DNA from: Gammaproteobacteria bacterium LSUCC0112
Lineage (GTDB): Bacteria; Pseudomonadota; Gammaproteobacteria; Pseudomonadales; Pseudohongiellaceae
Assembly: GCA_004535785.1 (NCBI GenBank)
Contig: SPIB01000004.1
Coordinates: 270,183 to 315,460 of the forward strand
Direction: 5' to 3'
DNA: 45,278 nucleotides
A program made the position numbers and the translations under genes. The notes beneath the pieces are model-generated. The model was not told the DNA's origin. It searched no databases and saw nothing but the letters and a program-made list of their open reading frames with translations. Positions 8,505 to 17,027 of the stretch are shown here, one piece after another (position 1 is the first letter of the stretch; each line of letters begins with the position of its first letter).

Positions 8505-9907
8505 TGCAGCTTTTCCTGTTGGTATGCTTGAAAAATAATGCTGACACATAAACCACCCAGTTTCAGTGAACGGGAGAGCTGGATGTCAGCCTGGTGCATG
8601 TCTGCGATGTGTTTCACAATGGCAAGTCCCAGTCCTGAGCCTGATATGGACGCATCATGATGCTCATCAGACAGTCTGTAAAATCGATCAAATACCTGTT
8701 CGTATTGATGCTCCGGAATACCGGGTCCGGAATCCTCAAGTTGTAGCAGCACCTTGCTGCCTTCGCTGACAATGTTTACATGGATTTGACCACCCACCGG
8801 GGTATATTTTGAGGCGTTGATCAGCAAGTTCTGAATCAACGATCGCAAGGCTGTTTCGTCACCGGAAACAAAGGCCGGCAAACCATCCAGTGAAAAATTC
8901 TGATCTCTCGCCAGTATTTGTTCAAACTCATTGCTGACCACGTCCTGCACCAGCGCTAACAGGTCAACACGTATAAACTGCCGCATATATTGGTCAGGCG
9001 TCGAGCGATTCAGCACCAGAATCTGTTCTATGAGTTGCGCAAGCCTGTCAATCCCCTCACCCAGCTCCTGCAAGGATTTCTGTGTTGCCTGGATGGTCTG
9101 AACAGGCAACTGTCGGGTATGTAAATCATGCTGCAGATTGTGCAGCTGTACTTTTAACACGCTGATGGGTGTTCTCAACTCGTGTGCGGCATCAGCGGCA
9201 AAACGTTTTTCCCGATCAAATGCCATCGCCAGACGTGTTAATAAATCATTGGTCGACAATGTCAGCGGCGTCAGTTCTTTTGGAATGTCGTCCAGCTCCA
9301 CTGCTTGCAGATCACCTGCTTCCCGTGCTCGCACACTGGCCGCCAGGGTTTGAATGGGACGCAAACCAAGACCCACAATCCACCAGATCAACAAACCGGC
9401 AATGGGTACCCCGATCACCCCCGGCAACACCGCTTGCAAGGTCACCGTCTCAGCCAGACGATAACGCACATCATTGCGCTGGGCAGCCATGATCCAATGA
9501 CCGTCTAAAGGATCCTGCGCGACCAGCGTCCGCCAGCTGTAACCATTAAACTCGGCATGATGATAACCCGCTTCAAACGGGGCCATATTTTGTAACGGCG
9601 AGTTTTCCGAGCGAATAACAAGCTGCTCCTGATTATCAAAAATCTGATAAACCACCAGCAACTGCAGACTCAACTCCAGTTCAGCCGGCGTGGTAATCAC
9701 ACTGTCGGCAATTACCAGCGTGTTGCCAAATAAAAAACTGGCCGGATTAAGCAGACCCAGCAATTTGACATGCTCCAGTAACTGCAAATCAAACAGCGTT
9801 TCGGCCTCGGTCATGCTTTCGCGATAACCGCGCAGAGACGATAAAAAACTGACCAGCACCAGCAGTGCAATCAAGGTCAATGTCAGAAACCAGCGAATGG
9901 AAATCAT
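8501..9907 (-). CDS. Sensor histidine kinase, QseC/PmrB-like
   Basis: About 468 residues. A membrane helix lies near the N-terminus, followed by a periplasmic sensor part of roughly 130 residues. A second helix (near residue 175) leads into a HAMP-like linker, the HisKA box with the phospho-acceptor in AADAAHELRTP (His242), and a complete HATPase_c domain (N-box LIQNLLINASKYTP, then DSGPGIP and GSGLGLAIVKH). It partners the response regulator just upstream. ATG 9907 is chosen over an in-frame TTG at 9928; neither has a strong ribosome site. The stop overlaps the cupredoxin start by ATGA, linking sensing to the iron-transport pair. Signal is unknown; Fe3+ or another metal fits the neighbours (inference). 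Confidence 0.9.
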   Translation of the reverse strand: MISIRWFLTLTLIALLVLVSFLSSLRGYRESMTEAETLFDLQLLEHVKLLGLLNPASFLFGNTLVIADSVITTPAELELSLQLLVVYQIFDNQEQLVIRSENSPLQNMAPFEAGYHHAEFNGYSWRTLVAQDPLDGHWIMAAQRNDVRYRLAETVTLQAVLPGVIGVPIAGLLIWWIVGLGLRPIQTLAASVRAREAGDLQAVELDDIPKELTPLTLSTNDLLTRLAMAFDREKRFAADAAHELRTPISVLKVQLHNLQHDLHTRQLPVQTIQATQKSLQELGEGIDRLAQLIEQILVLNRSTPDQYMRQFIRVDLLALVQDVVSNEFEQILARDQNFSLDGLPAFVSGDETALRSLIQNLLINASKYTPVGGQIHVNIVSEGSKVLLQLEDSGPGIPEHQYEQVFDRFYRLSDEHHDASISGSGLGLAIVKHIADMHQADIQLSRSLKLGGLCVSIIFQAYQQEKLQ

Positions 9908-9946
9908 GGACCCGGCCGTCCACAACAACTCTCGTTAATTCCGGCG

Positions 9947-10609
9947 TTAAGTTGTACTTTTGACCACATAACCCACACCACGGACAGTACGAATGAAGCC
10001 ATCCGGCAGTTTTTTGCGCAGATTGTGTATATGGACTTCGACAGCATTGCTGCTGACTTCTTCGCCCCAGCCGTACAGTTTGCTGTCGAGCATGTCCCGG
10101 GTTTGCACCTTGTTGGGGCTTTCCATCAGTGCTTTCAGCAACATGTACTCACGACGGGACATGCCCAGAGGTTCATTATTCACGGTTACCTCCAGCGTTT
10201 TTGTATCCAGACACACCGGACCAATCACCAGATCGTTGCTTTTACTGCCCCCAAGCCGACGCTCAAGCGCCCGTAAACGCGCCAGCAGCTCATCAATTTC
10301 AAATGGCTTGGCGAGGTAATCATCCGCGCCGCTGTCCAGACCGGAAACTTTGTCAAAAGTGGTATCTCGGGCAGTCAGAATCAACACGGGATTCAGAAAG
10401 CGATCCTGCCGTGCGCTGCGCAGCACCGCCATGCCATCCATGTCTGGCAACCCCAGATCCAGAATGACGATATCCGGTTGACTGGTCTTGATGGCCGTCA
10501 AGGCATCATTGCCACGACTCACATGATTCACAATGAACCCTGCCGCCCTCAGGGCCTGACTGATGCCCGAGGCCAACAGATGATTATCTTCTACCAGTAG
10601 AACCTGCAT
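9947..10609 (-). CDS. OmpR/QseB-family response regulator
   Basis: A 220-residue two-domain regulator. The receiver has the acidic pair ED at 7-8, phospho-acceptor Asp51 in VILDLGLPDMDG, Thr in LTARD and Lys in LAKPF. A C-terminal winged helix ends in IRTVRGVGYVVK, typical of the OmpR/PhoB DNA-binding domain, and the whole is closest in look to QseB/PmrA. The ATG is preceded by AGGACAGGAAT. It lies 46 bp after the TPR gene with no evident terminator, so it may be the sixth gene of the hemolysin-like operon. Candidate target boxes of PmrA/QseB type are at 15217-15233 and 4886-4900. Confidence 0.93.
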   Translation of the reverse strand: MQVLLVEDNHLLASGISQALRAAGFIVNHVSRGNDALTAIKTSQPDIVILDLGLPDMDGMAVLRSARQDRFLNPVLILTARDTTFDKVSGLDSGADDYLAKPFEIDELLARLRALERRLGGSKSNDLVIGPVCLDTKTLEVTVNNEPLGMSRREYMLLKALMESPNKVQTRDMLDSKLYGWGEEVSSNAVEVHIHNLRKKLPDGFIRTVRGVGYVVKSTT

Positions 10610-10655
10610 ATTCCTGTCCTGTCAGCCATGAAACGGCGTCAGGCCAGACCGATCA

Positions 10656-11303
10656 CTATTGCTTGTTTAACTGCAATAATTGCTGATCAATCTCGCCGTG
10701 CCTGCCCATATCCGCAACGTCGCGCCCGGGTCGCGCAGGCGCATTTTTGGCGAGTTCAAGATAGTGACGCGCCTGAGCGTATTCCTTCTCCTTCAGATAA
10801 TACTCAGCCATGAAGTAATTCGCATCAATATCTTGCGGTGCCAACGTCAGCGCGTGCATCAACAGCTCGCGTGCCTTGTCTTTATCACCAAACGCCACAG
10901 GCCACCCCGGCACATTCATGTACAACACACCCAGGCTGGTATGCGCAGCCCCTTGCATGGCATCGGCGTCCAGTGCAATCGCGCGCTCAAGGTCTCGTTT
11001 GGCATCTTTGGCAAAACCCAACGCGCCCAATCCACCTTTTACCCCGGCAAACGAGGATTTGATGATACCGCTCCATATCCAGGCAGGTGCTGAATCGGGA
11101 TGTCGGGCAGTCACTTGATCGGCCTGCGCGATGAGCTCCTCATAAGCCGACTCTCTGGCTTCTCCTTGCAGTTGATAGTTAACTTCCGCCCAACGTTGCT
11201 GAACAGAGAACACATCGACGGGCAGTTCTGCAAATGATTGTATGGCCATAAAAGGCACAACCATCAACACATAAACAAATACGTTAAATCGTCTGGTCAT
11301 CAT
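10656..11303 (-). CDS. Exported tetratricopeptide-repeat protein
   Basis: A 215-residue protein with a signal peptide (VFVYVLMVVPFMAIQSFAE) and several TPR-like helical pairs, for example ARHPDSAPAWIWSGIIKSS, RAIALDADAMQGAAHTSLG and EYAQARHYLELAKNAP. TPR domains bind partner proteins or peptides, here presumably in the periplasm. I chose ATG 11303: it overlaps the SDR stop as ATGA and has AAAGGA upstream, whereas the longer in-frame extension would overlap the SDR gene by about 160 bp and lacks a leader. Co-transcription with the SDR, oxidase and ligase genes suggests a structural or scaffold role in that pathway. No catalytic motif was seen. Confidence 0.82.
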   Translation of the reverse strand: MMTRRFNVFVYVLMVVPFMAIQSFAELPVDVFSVQQRWAEVNYQLQGEARESAYEELIAQADQVTARHPDSAPAWIWSGIIKSSFAGVKGGLGALGFAKDAKRDLERAIALDADAMQGAAHTSLGVLYMNVPGWPVAFGDKDKARELLMHALTLAPQDIDANYFMAEYYLKEKEYAQARHYLELAKNAPARPGRDVADMGRHGEIDQQLLQLNKQ

Positions 11304-12157
11304 GATATTTTCCTTTTGTCGAAGTTGCTGTCTGATTGATGTTTGCCGGCCGCACTTGCTGGTACTCGTGAGTACTGCCGGATGCGCGTCAATTGTCCTC
11401 GTAAAGACGAATCCGTGATGCCGGGCAGCAGATTGTTGATCACTACAAACAAGCGCTCTGGCCAACCAATGGTGAGTGCGCGCCAGCGGCCCGTTTGGAT
11501 TCTGTTCAGAATCGCAGTGGCGACTTTTTCAGGCGGATCCATGGTATTTCCCAACGCCTGATTCATTGCCACAACTCGCGAGCTGTTCATGGGGGTTTGA
11601 GTAGCGCGAGGTGCCACGTACAACACACGTACGGCTGTGTCTGCCAACTCGCGACGCAAGGCTTCAGAAAACACACGCAAGCCTGCTTTACTGGCCCCAT
11701 ACACAGCAAACCCGGGATAACCAATACTGCCAAACACCGAACCAATATTAATGACAAGGGCCTCGGGACGCAGCAAAAGCCCCGGTAACATGGCAGTTGT
11801 CAGCGCAATGGGCACATACAGATTCAGGCCAATCACTGCACGCTCCACATCGGGATCTGACTCAGCCACAAAGGCGAAGTCACTCATCCCGGCATTGTTA
11901 ATCAAGATGTCGATGCCTGAAGGCAGAGTGCTACAAAACCCCAGCAGTCGTTCAACGCCATCACTGGCCTGAAGATCATAGGCCAGCGCGTGGTGGCGCT
12001 GTTGCGCAGACAAGGTCGAGCGCAAGCGCACAAGCGCACTTTCATCACGCCCGACCAGCACCAGCGTCGCGCCTGCGCTGGCTAATTGTTTGGCGAGTGC
12101 ACTGCCAATGCCCCCGTTGGCGCCGGTCAGTAAAACTGTTTTCCCGTTAATGTCCAT
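11300..12157 (-). CDS. SDR-family NAD(P)-dependent oxidoreductase
   Basis: A 285-residue classical short-chain dehydrogenase. The nucleotide-binding TGANGGIG is at residues 11-18, NNAG at 87-90, and the catalytic triad is Ser140 (INIGS), Tyr153 and Lys157 (YGASKAG). The ARATQTPM segment after the active site is also typical. Its fold implies reversible oxidation or reduction of a hydroxyl/carbonyl on a small or lipid-like substrate. It lies between the diiron-oxidase candidate (26 bp upstream) and the TPR gene (ATGA overlap), so it probably acts on the product of the ligase and oxidase. The C-terminal 40 residues, rich in Ser/Arg/Lys, are not part of the core fold. Confidence 0.92.
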   Translation of the reverse strand: MDINGKTVLLTGANGGIGSALAKQLASAGATLVLVGRDESALVRLRSTLSAQQRHHALAYDLQASDGVERLLGFCSTLPSGIDILINNAGMSDFAFVAESDPDVERAVIGLNLYVPIALTTAMLPGLLLRPEALVINIGSVFGSIGYPGFAVYGASKAGLRVFSEALRRELADTAVRVLYVAPRATQTPMNSSRVVAMNQALGNTMDPPEKVATAILNRIQTGRWRALTIGWPERLFVVINNLLPGITDSSLRGQLTRIRQYSRVPASAAGKHQSDSNFDKRKIS

Positions 12158-12183
12158 TAACCTTCCCCTGTCGATGACTAGTG

Positions 12184-12855
12184 CTAGTGTTCAACTGCAG
12201 GGATCAGGGAGTCAAATACGCCTTTGTACAAGCGATAAAACATCCGTGTGCTATGAATAATGATGTCCTGCTCAGCCGGGTCAACAAACCGATTGATGAG
12301 ATTTTCAAGAAATACAATATGCTTCTGATCAATGGCGCCATGTGAACGCAAGTAACTGAACGCCTGTTCCGGCAAATCAAGGGAATCCCTGATCTGGACC
12401 GCTGCATGATCGGCCAGACTGACGCTGGTGCCTTCCAGCACATGGACCATGCCAAAAAAACCGATTGGATCGCGGCGCGAAATCATATCGAAGGCATACG
12501 CAACCATCAGCTCGGTTTCTGCTGCTGGTTTGCTGGCGCGCACTGCCTGCTTGTCACCACCACACGCAGCGATATCGTTCAGAATCCACTCCTGGTGACC
12601 AATTTCATCTTCAATGTATTCGGCGATTGCTTCGCGCAACCACTCCTGACGATCTGGCAGACGTGACCCGACCGCCATCATCAAGGGCACCGTGTATTTA
12701 ACGTGATGGTATGCCTGGGTCAGATAGGCGATGTATTGCTCCAGCGTGACCTGCCGATTGACCGCGCGCTGTATCATGGTGGCCCGCACAAGATTCTGAC
12801 GATCAGCTTCTGTGACGCGTTGCAGTGTGTGGTAAAAGCCTGTGTCAGCTTGCAT
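12184..12855 (-). CDS. Haem-oxygenase-like (TENA/PqqC/UndA-type) diiron oxidase candidate
   Basis: A 223-residue all-helical protein of the 'iron-containing redox enzyme' group, often mislabelled TenA regulator. Its metal-ligand pattern matches the HDO superfamily: ExxH at Glu84-His87 (DEIGHQEW), a lone Glu141 (MVHVLEGTSV) and DxxH at Asp176-His179 (DQKH). Known HDOs such as UndA use such a diiron site to oxidise and cleave fatty-acid or amino-acid substrates. ATG 12855 has AGGAG seven bases upstream and overlaps the end of the ligase gene by 11 bp; the longer start has no such site. Next to an AMP-forming ligase and an SDR, it probably oxidises an activated or released acyl product. The substrate cannot be told from sequence. 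Confidence 0.84.
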   Translation of the reverse strand: MQADTGFYHTLQRVTEADRQNLVRATMIQRAVNRQVTLEQYIAYLTQAYHHVKYTVPLMMAVGSRLPDRQEWLREAIAEYIEDEIGHQEWILNDIAACGGDKQAVRASKPAAETELMVAYAFDMISRRDPIGFFGMVHVLEGTSVSLADHAAVQIRDSLDLPEQAFSYLRSHGAIDQKHIVFLENLINRFVDPAEQDIIIHSTRMFYRLYKGVFDSLIPAVEH

Positions 12856-14443
12856 ATTTTTTCTCCTCGCTGCCCACGTACAGGGCATCTATCTGTGCTT
12901 GAAAATAGCGTTCGATTTCCGGTCGGCGTGGCCGACCATTGGTGGTCATCAGATCGTTGGCAGACCCCGTGCCCGGTGCCAGCGGAGCGTCGAGTCGCAC
13001 CCAGCGCTGAACACGGGCATATTCCGGCAAACGTTTATTCGCAATATCAAGCATCTGTTGAATCTGATGATCGGTGACCGACGTACTTTGCCCGGCGATT
13101 AAAGCGCTGCAGAACGGTCTGCTGTCGCCAACAACAATGACTTGTGCAATGCGCGGATCATGACTGATTTCGCGCTCTACCCATTCCGGCGAAATGTTTC
13201 GCCCATAAGAACTCACTAACAGATTTTTGCGTCGACCTTGAAAATGCAGATAGCCCTCTGCATCCGTCGTGCACAAATCTCCCGTCGCCACCCAGGTCTC
13301 GTCATGATGGCTGGTCCAGCTTGCTGGCATACCGACGTACCCAAGGAACGCGGCGTCAGCCACCTGCAGTTCGCCATCAATAATCCGTGTCTTGACGTGC
13401 GGCAGTGGTTTGCCAAGCGAGCCGTTCCGGCGCTCACCCGGGATATTCAGCGCAACCACGGAACCACACTCGGAAAGTCCATAACCTTCGTACACCGGCA
13501 GACCTGACTTCAACGCTTTGTCCAGCACCATGCGATTGACACTACCACCACCCACTGCCAGAAATGTTAACGAATCCGGTGGCTGCCATCCTGACGCGCA
13601 ACTGATCACCAGTGCCTGCAACAGCTGTGGCATCAGGATCATGCTGTTGGGCCGCAATGACGTAATGGTATTCAGGAAATTGGGCACCGAAAAACCTGCG
13701 GCACCGTTGAAACCCAACTGCTGCTCGCTGGCGATGACAATACAGGCGCCCTGCAAAAGCGGCACATAAACCCCGGCGATATTTTCCAGCAACGTTGACA
13801 GCGGTAACACACAGAGGTGTTTTTGTATGTTCAGTTCAGCAATCGACTGATCAAGAGCGCTGGCCACTTTCTCCAAATGTTCGGCACTCAGACACACACC
13901 TTTGGGTGTCCCGGTGGAACCGGATGTAAAGGTAATTTTGCTGGTGCGTGCAGGCAACAATTGTCGTCGTCTGGCCGCTTTGTCCAGAGGCGCAATATCG
14001 GCAAATTGATAGTCGGCGGCAGGCTGCTCAACATCTGCAGTATTCAACATCACCTGCAGATTGACACTCAGGCGTTCACCTTCGTCAAGGGTGGTAAATA
14101 ACCCACGCAGATAGTCCGGTCTGTCAGTCAAGACCGCATCCACAGGCACAGTATCCAATGCATGTTTAATCTGACCCGCGGAAAAAAAACCGGGCAGAGG
14201 TAACAACACCACATCAGCCAATTGGCATGCAAGATCGACCACAATCCAGTCAGCTGAGTTTCCGGCATACAGTGCTATCGCCTCGTACCCGCGCGCAGTG
14301 AGTTCCGTTGCCAGCACTTTAACCACCTGCACCAACTCGTGTCGGGATAACTGACGCTCAGTGTCACCACTGGCATCAATAATCGCAGGTTGTGCTGGCC
14401 AATGCCGCGCGTTTAATACCAAGTGATTCCAGATGGTCATCAT
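12845..14443 (-). CDS. AMP-forming acyl/aryl ligase (AMP-dependent synthetase family)
   Basis: About 532 residues of the ANL adenylating superfamily. The P-loop FTSGSTGTPKG lies near residue 175, then YEGYGLSECG, TGDLCTTDAEGYLHFQGRRKN, and a C-terminal subdomain. In that subdomain the usual catalytic Lys of the A10 motif appears replaced by Arg (NGRPRRPEIE, Arg near residue 504). It should adenylate a carboxylic acid, perhaps a fatty acid, for transfer or oxidation by its operon partners. ATG 14443 follows AGGG at ten bases; a GTG at 14449 overlapping the preceding stop is possible. It follows directly after the hemolysin-like gene. Family call firm; substrate unknown. Confidence 0.88.
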   Translation of the reverse strand: MMTIWNHLVLNARHWPAQPAIIDASGDTERQLSRHELVQVVKVLATELTARGYEAIALYAGNSADWIVVDLACQLADVVLLPLPGFFSAGQIKHALDTVPVDAVLTDRPDYLRGLFTTLDEGERLSVNLQVMLNTADVEQPAADYQFADIAPLDKAARRRQLLPARTSKITFTSGSTGTPKGVCLSAEHLEKVASALDQSIAELNIQKHLCVLPLSTLLENIAGVYVPLLQGACIVIASEQQLGFNGAAGFSVPNFLNTITSLRPNSMILMPQLLQALVISCASGWQPPDSLTFLAVGGGSVNRMVLDKALKSGLPVYEGYGLSECGSVVALNIPGERRNGSLGKPLPHVKTRIIDGELQVADAAFLGYVGMPASWTSHHDETWVATGDLCTTDAEGYLHFQGRRKNLLVSSYGRNISPEWVEREISHDPRIAQVIVVGDSRPFCSALIAGQSTSVTDHQIQQMLDIANKRLPEYARVQRWVRLDAPLAPGTGSANDLMTTNGRPRRPEIERYFQAQIDALYVGSEEKKYAS

Positions 14444-14445
14444 GA

Positions 14446-15165
14446 TCACTGCACCCTGGCAGACGATGCTGTCATACCAGCCGGTCGCAGGATGGTCACC
14501 GCCGATGCCAACTCCTCGGCATGCTCCTGCAACAATCGCATGGCAATTTCATTTCTTAACAGTGTCTCGCGGGCTTTGCGCACATCACCGGCCAGCACAT
14601 TGGGTTGATTCAGATAGTAACTGCCCCAACTCTGTCCGCGATCCGGCAGGCGGGCTGGGTCCGCACGCCCCAGTATTTCTGGCGCAAACCCCAATCTGTT
14701 CAACAACGCTGCGACTTGAGGGGTTGCTGTAAAACAAACCCAGTCAAATCCAGCCTGAAACAACAGTTCTGTCAGCACAATAAAAAGTCGCTGACTGCCG
14801 CCTTTCAAGCTGGCCAGATTGCCGGTTTCGATGATTCTGCTGCGATCCACCGACTGCCGGGTTGCGCCACTGATCTGGTGTTCAATTGGCGAGTCAAGAT
14901 ATTGCTCGACAAAAAACTGCCCGGTCATCCCCGGTTGCAGGCCCAGGACACCCTGAAAACCTTGTGCAGTGGAGGACGCCAGCAACAGTGGCAAGAAGTG
15001 ATTGATCTGCGCCTGATAGGTATCGGCATAACGCTGACGAATAAAATGGTGTAGCACGGCGGTTTGTGCTGATTCCGGGTTGTTCAGGGCAATTTGCCAG
15101 ACACTCTTCTGGGTGGTGACGGGCGTCAAAGCAGGGTCGGGCTGGGCGACAGGTTGTGGCCACAT
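14446..15165 (-). CDS. Thermostable hemolysin family (T_hemolysin), GNAT/autoinducer-synthase-like
   Basis: A 239-residue protein resembling the Vibrio delta-VPH 'thermostable hemolysin' family. The core looks like a GNAT acyltransferase or AHL-synthase fold: a strand with RIIETGNLAS, helix LFIVLTELLFQAG, strand WVCFTATPQVAALLNRLGF, and WGSYYLNQPNVLAGD. There is no signal peptide, membrane helix or cysteine-rich toxin domain, so secretion as a pore-former seems unlikely. As the first gene before a ligase, a diiron-oxidase candidate and an SDR, it more probably transfers an activated acyl group to an amine (inference). ATG 15165 has GAGGAG nine bases upstream. A PmrA/QseB-like dyad lies in its promoter region. 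Confidence 0.85.
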   Translation of the reverse strand: MWPQPVAQPDPALTPVTTQKSVWQIALNNPESAQTAVLHHFIRQRYADTYQAQINHFLPLLLASSTAQGFQGVLGLQPGMTGQFFVEQYLDSPIEHQISGATRQSVDRSRIIETGNLASLKGGSQRLFIVLTELLFQAGFDWVCFTATPQVAALLNRLGFAPEILGRADPARLPDRGQSWGSYYLNQPNVLAGDVRKARETLLRNEIAMRLLQEHAEELASAVTILRPAGMTASSARVQ

Positions 15166-15216
15166 GATCGTGTACTCCTCAAGTTCGGATCATGTGGCAG
15201 ACTTTACGCAGTGATT

Positions 15217-15233
15217 CTTAATATAATATTAAG
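15217..15233 (-). promoter_or_regulatory. PmrA/QseB-like dyad upstream of the hemolysin-like operon
   Basis: A 17-bp palindrome, CTTAATAT-A-ATATTAAG. On the minus strand it reads CTTAAT-ATTAT-ATTAAG, one base away from yTTAAk-N5-yTTAAk, the PmrA/QseB box. It ends 52 bp upstream of the ATG at 15165, in the only clear promoter-sized gap (15166-15313) of the gene string. The string itself encodes a QseB/PmrA-like regulator, which makes autoregulation plausible. The site is very AT-rich, so chance must be considered. Confidence 0.5.
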
Positions 15234-15313
15234 GCAACCTCAGAATGATAAATTTGACATAACAGTCGATCGCAACAGATTCAGTGTGCCTGCCGCGCGA
15301 GTTTGGGCGAGCC

Positions 15314-16060
15314 TCAGTCTTCGGGTTTTTTATCCAGATATTTAATGCCACTGAACATGGCAGACACCAAGCCACTTCGCTCACGCACCTCGGTCACAAC
15401 CACCGCCAGAATATGCAGCACAATGGCGATTAGTAACAGGTAAAACACAATTTCGTGAATGTCGATAAACGGCGCACGAAACGCTCGCATGGCGGCATAA
15501 CCTTCCGGATCCAGCATCTCTTTGTTGCCGGGCACCAGACCGACCAGCATGCTGTGGTCTTCGCCAGCCCCGGTTGCCCACTCCGCAAACTCATGACCAA
15601 ACGGCGGAAAATACAGATCAGTACCTGCCAGCACAAGACCTGTAACCATCTGAGCTGACAACAAAAACAGCATAATTGCGATCATGATTCGACCGAGCGG
15701 GTTGTGCCCCTTGTACGCCGGCGCATCGCCTTTACGAAATCCTGCAAGGTAGTCAGCTGACTGTCTTACGTAACCTTTGCCGCCCGGAAGGATGGCCTTC
15801 CAGCGCGAGTATTTGCCGCCAATAAATCCCCAGATTAAACGCCACAACAGATTTAGCGCAAAAACGTAGCCCGCATAAGCGTGCAGTATTTTGAGCGTGA
15901 CCTTGCCTTCCGCGCTGACACCCAACGTGTTGGCATTTAAAATCATCACGCCAATCACAATGAGCAGCAACACACAAATAACATTCAGCCAATGAAAAAT
16001 GCGCGTGGTCCGATCCCAGACTTGATGGGCCTGTCTTTGTTGTGAATTATCCTGTTGCAT
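15314..16060 (-). CDS. Cytochrome b561-type / Ni-Fe hydrogenase b-type cytochrome family protein
   Basis: A 248-residue membrane protein with four to five helices. Histidines in the positions expected to bind two haems are His23 (RIFHWLN), His60 (LKILHAYAGY), His202 (DIHEIVFYLL) and His216 (VLHILAV). The family moves electrons between quinones and periplasmic partners. No hydrogenase or dehydrogenase subunit is beside it, so its partner is unknown; the cupredoxin or other periplasmic redox proteins are possible but unproven. It lies 82 bp after gspN and 148 bp before the hemolysin-like gene, both on the same strand, and may be its own unit. Confidence 0.9.
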   Translation of the reverse strand: MQQDNSQQRQAHQVWDRTTRIFHWLNVICVLLLIVIGVMILNANTLGVSAEGKVTLKILHAYAGYVFALNLLWRLIWGFIGGKYSRWKAILPGGKGYVRQSADYLAGFRKGDAPAYKGHNPLGRIMIAIMLFLLSAQMVTGLVLAGTDLYFPPFGHEFAEWATGAGEDHSMLVGLVPGNKEMLDPEGYAAMRAFRAPFIDIHEIVFYLLLIAIVLHILAVVVTEVRERSGLVSAMFSGIKYLDKKPED

Positions 16061-16142
16061 GTGTGTGCTCCTGAAAGATCGTCTGATGCAAATTTAACAA
16101 CATACCATGTCAAATCCATGTGAATAATTTGCTCAGTTCAGC

Positions 16143-17027
16143 CTACGCGCCATTATTGCGCCAGACAAGCTGGTAAACGCCTGTTTGTTGAGGCTCCGCA
16201 ATAATCATTAGAATATCTCGCAATATTTGCGGTGTAGATTCTTGAAGGGTGACCTGCAAGCGGGTCAGGAAACGGCCGTCCAGCCAGATATCCGATTGCG
16301 CAACCACCACCAGATCAACTGCATCGGCCGCCACAGCCGGAGTGCCGTGGATTTGCAGAAACACCTGATCCGGCGCGCGAGACGACAAACGCCAGGGCAG
16401 TTGATGCAAACGAATGGCCTGCATTCGCATACGGCCGGTTTGAGGATCGGGCAACTGCAAGGCAATGGCTGCATCCGTCCACAGACCTCGGGCGTTGATC
16501 TGCAGATGTTGTTGATTCGGCTGCCAGTGCAGTTCCTCTACAGTTCCACTGACCATACCCTGTACCTGCACACTGTTGTCCAGCGAACGCACCAGCGCAG
16601 CGCCCGTCAGTTGTGTGGATACCAGCTCGGCAGCTGGCAGTTCAAAGATCATATCGGTGGCGGTGAACTCTCCTGCTGAGTTGACACATACGTCGCCCTC
16701 AACTGTACCAGGTGCTCCGTCTGAGGAAATCTTCAGGCACAGCTGCGCGGACAGCAACGCCCGCCAACGGAGTTGCCACTCAACATTTTCCAGCAACAGG
16801 GTTTGCTGATTATTGTGCACTTGCACGCGCTCTGCCCGGCCAGCCCACAAGCGACCACGGGTCCGGTAAACCTCAACCAATGCGTTGCCGTTGTGATCGT
16901 TAACCCCTGACCACGTCAGCAAACGCGGCAACAAACTTGCCGGCACCGACCAGATCACGCTGAACAGGCACACAACAACAAAAAACAGCAGCCACTGACG
17001 CCAACTGGACGTGCGTTTTTTTGTCAC
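16143..17027 (-). CDS. gspN: Type II secretion system protein N
   Basis: A 294-residue GspN. A cytoplasmic N-terminus rich in Lys/Arg is followed by one membrane helix (QWLLFFVVVCLFSVIWSV), the sequence ASLLPRLLTWSGV, and a periplasmic beta-rich domain. GspN is a non-universal inner-membrane component of the T2SS. It is the last gene of the gsp run. The start is a GTG that overlaps the gspM stop as GTGA, so translation is probably coupled. Identity rests on position, topology and the GRLWAGRAERVQV-type motif common in the family. Confidence 0.85.
   Translation of the reverse strand: MTKKRTSSWRQWLLFFVVVCLFSVIWSVPASLLPRLLTWSGVNDHNGNALVEVYRTRGRLWAGRAERVQVHNNQQTLLLENVEWQLRWRALLSAQLCLKISSDGAPGTVEGDVCVNSAGEFTATDMIFELPAAELVSTQLTGAALVRSLDNSVQVQGMVSGTVEELHWQPNQQHLQINARGLWTDAAIALQLPDPQTGRMRMQAIRLHQLPWRLSSRAPDQVFLQIHGTPAVAADAVDLVVVAQSDIWLDGRFLTRLQVTLQESTPQILRDILMIIAEPQQTGVYQLVWRNNGA

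Noticed and set aside
12222-12240. Another copy of the TTGTACAA dyad in the oxidase gene
   Set aside because: Only one half matches the 16-bp pattern and it lies in coding sequence, not before a gene.
14446-15165. True secreted hemolysin toxin
   Set aside because: No signal peptide, membrane-active segment or toxin domain; the fold and neighbours point to an acyltransferase-like enzyme.
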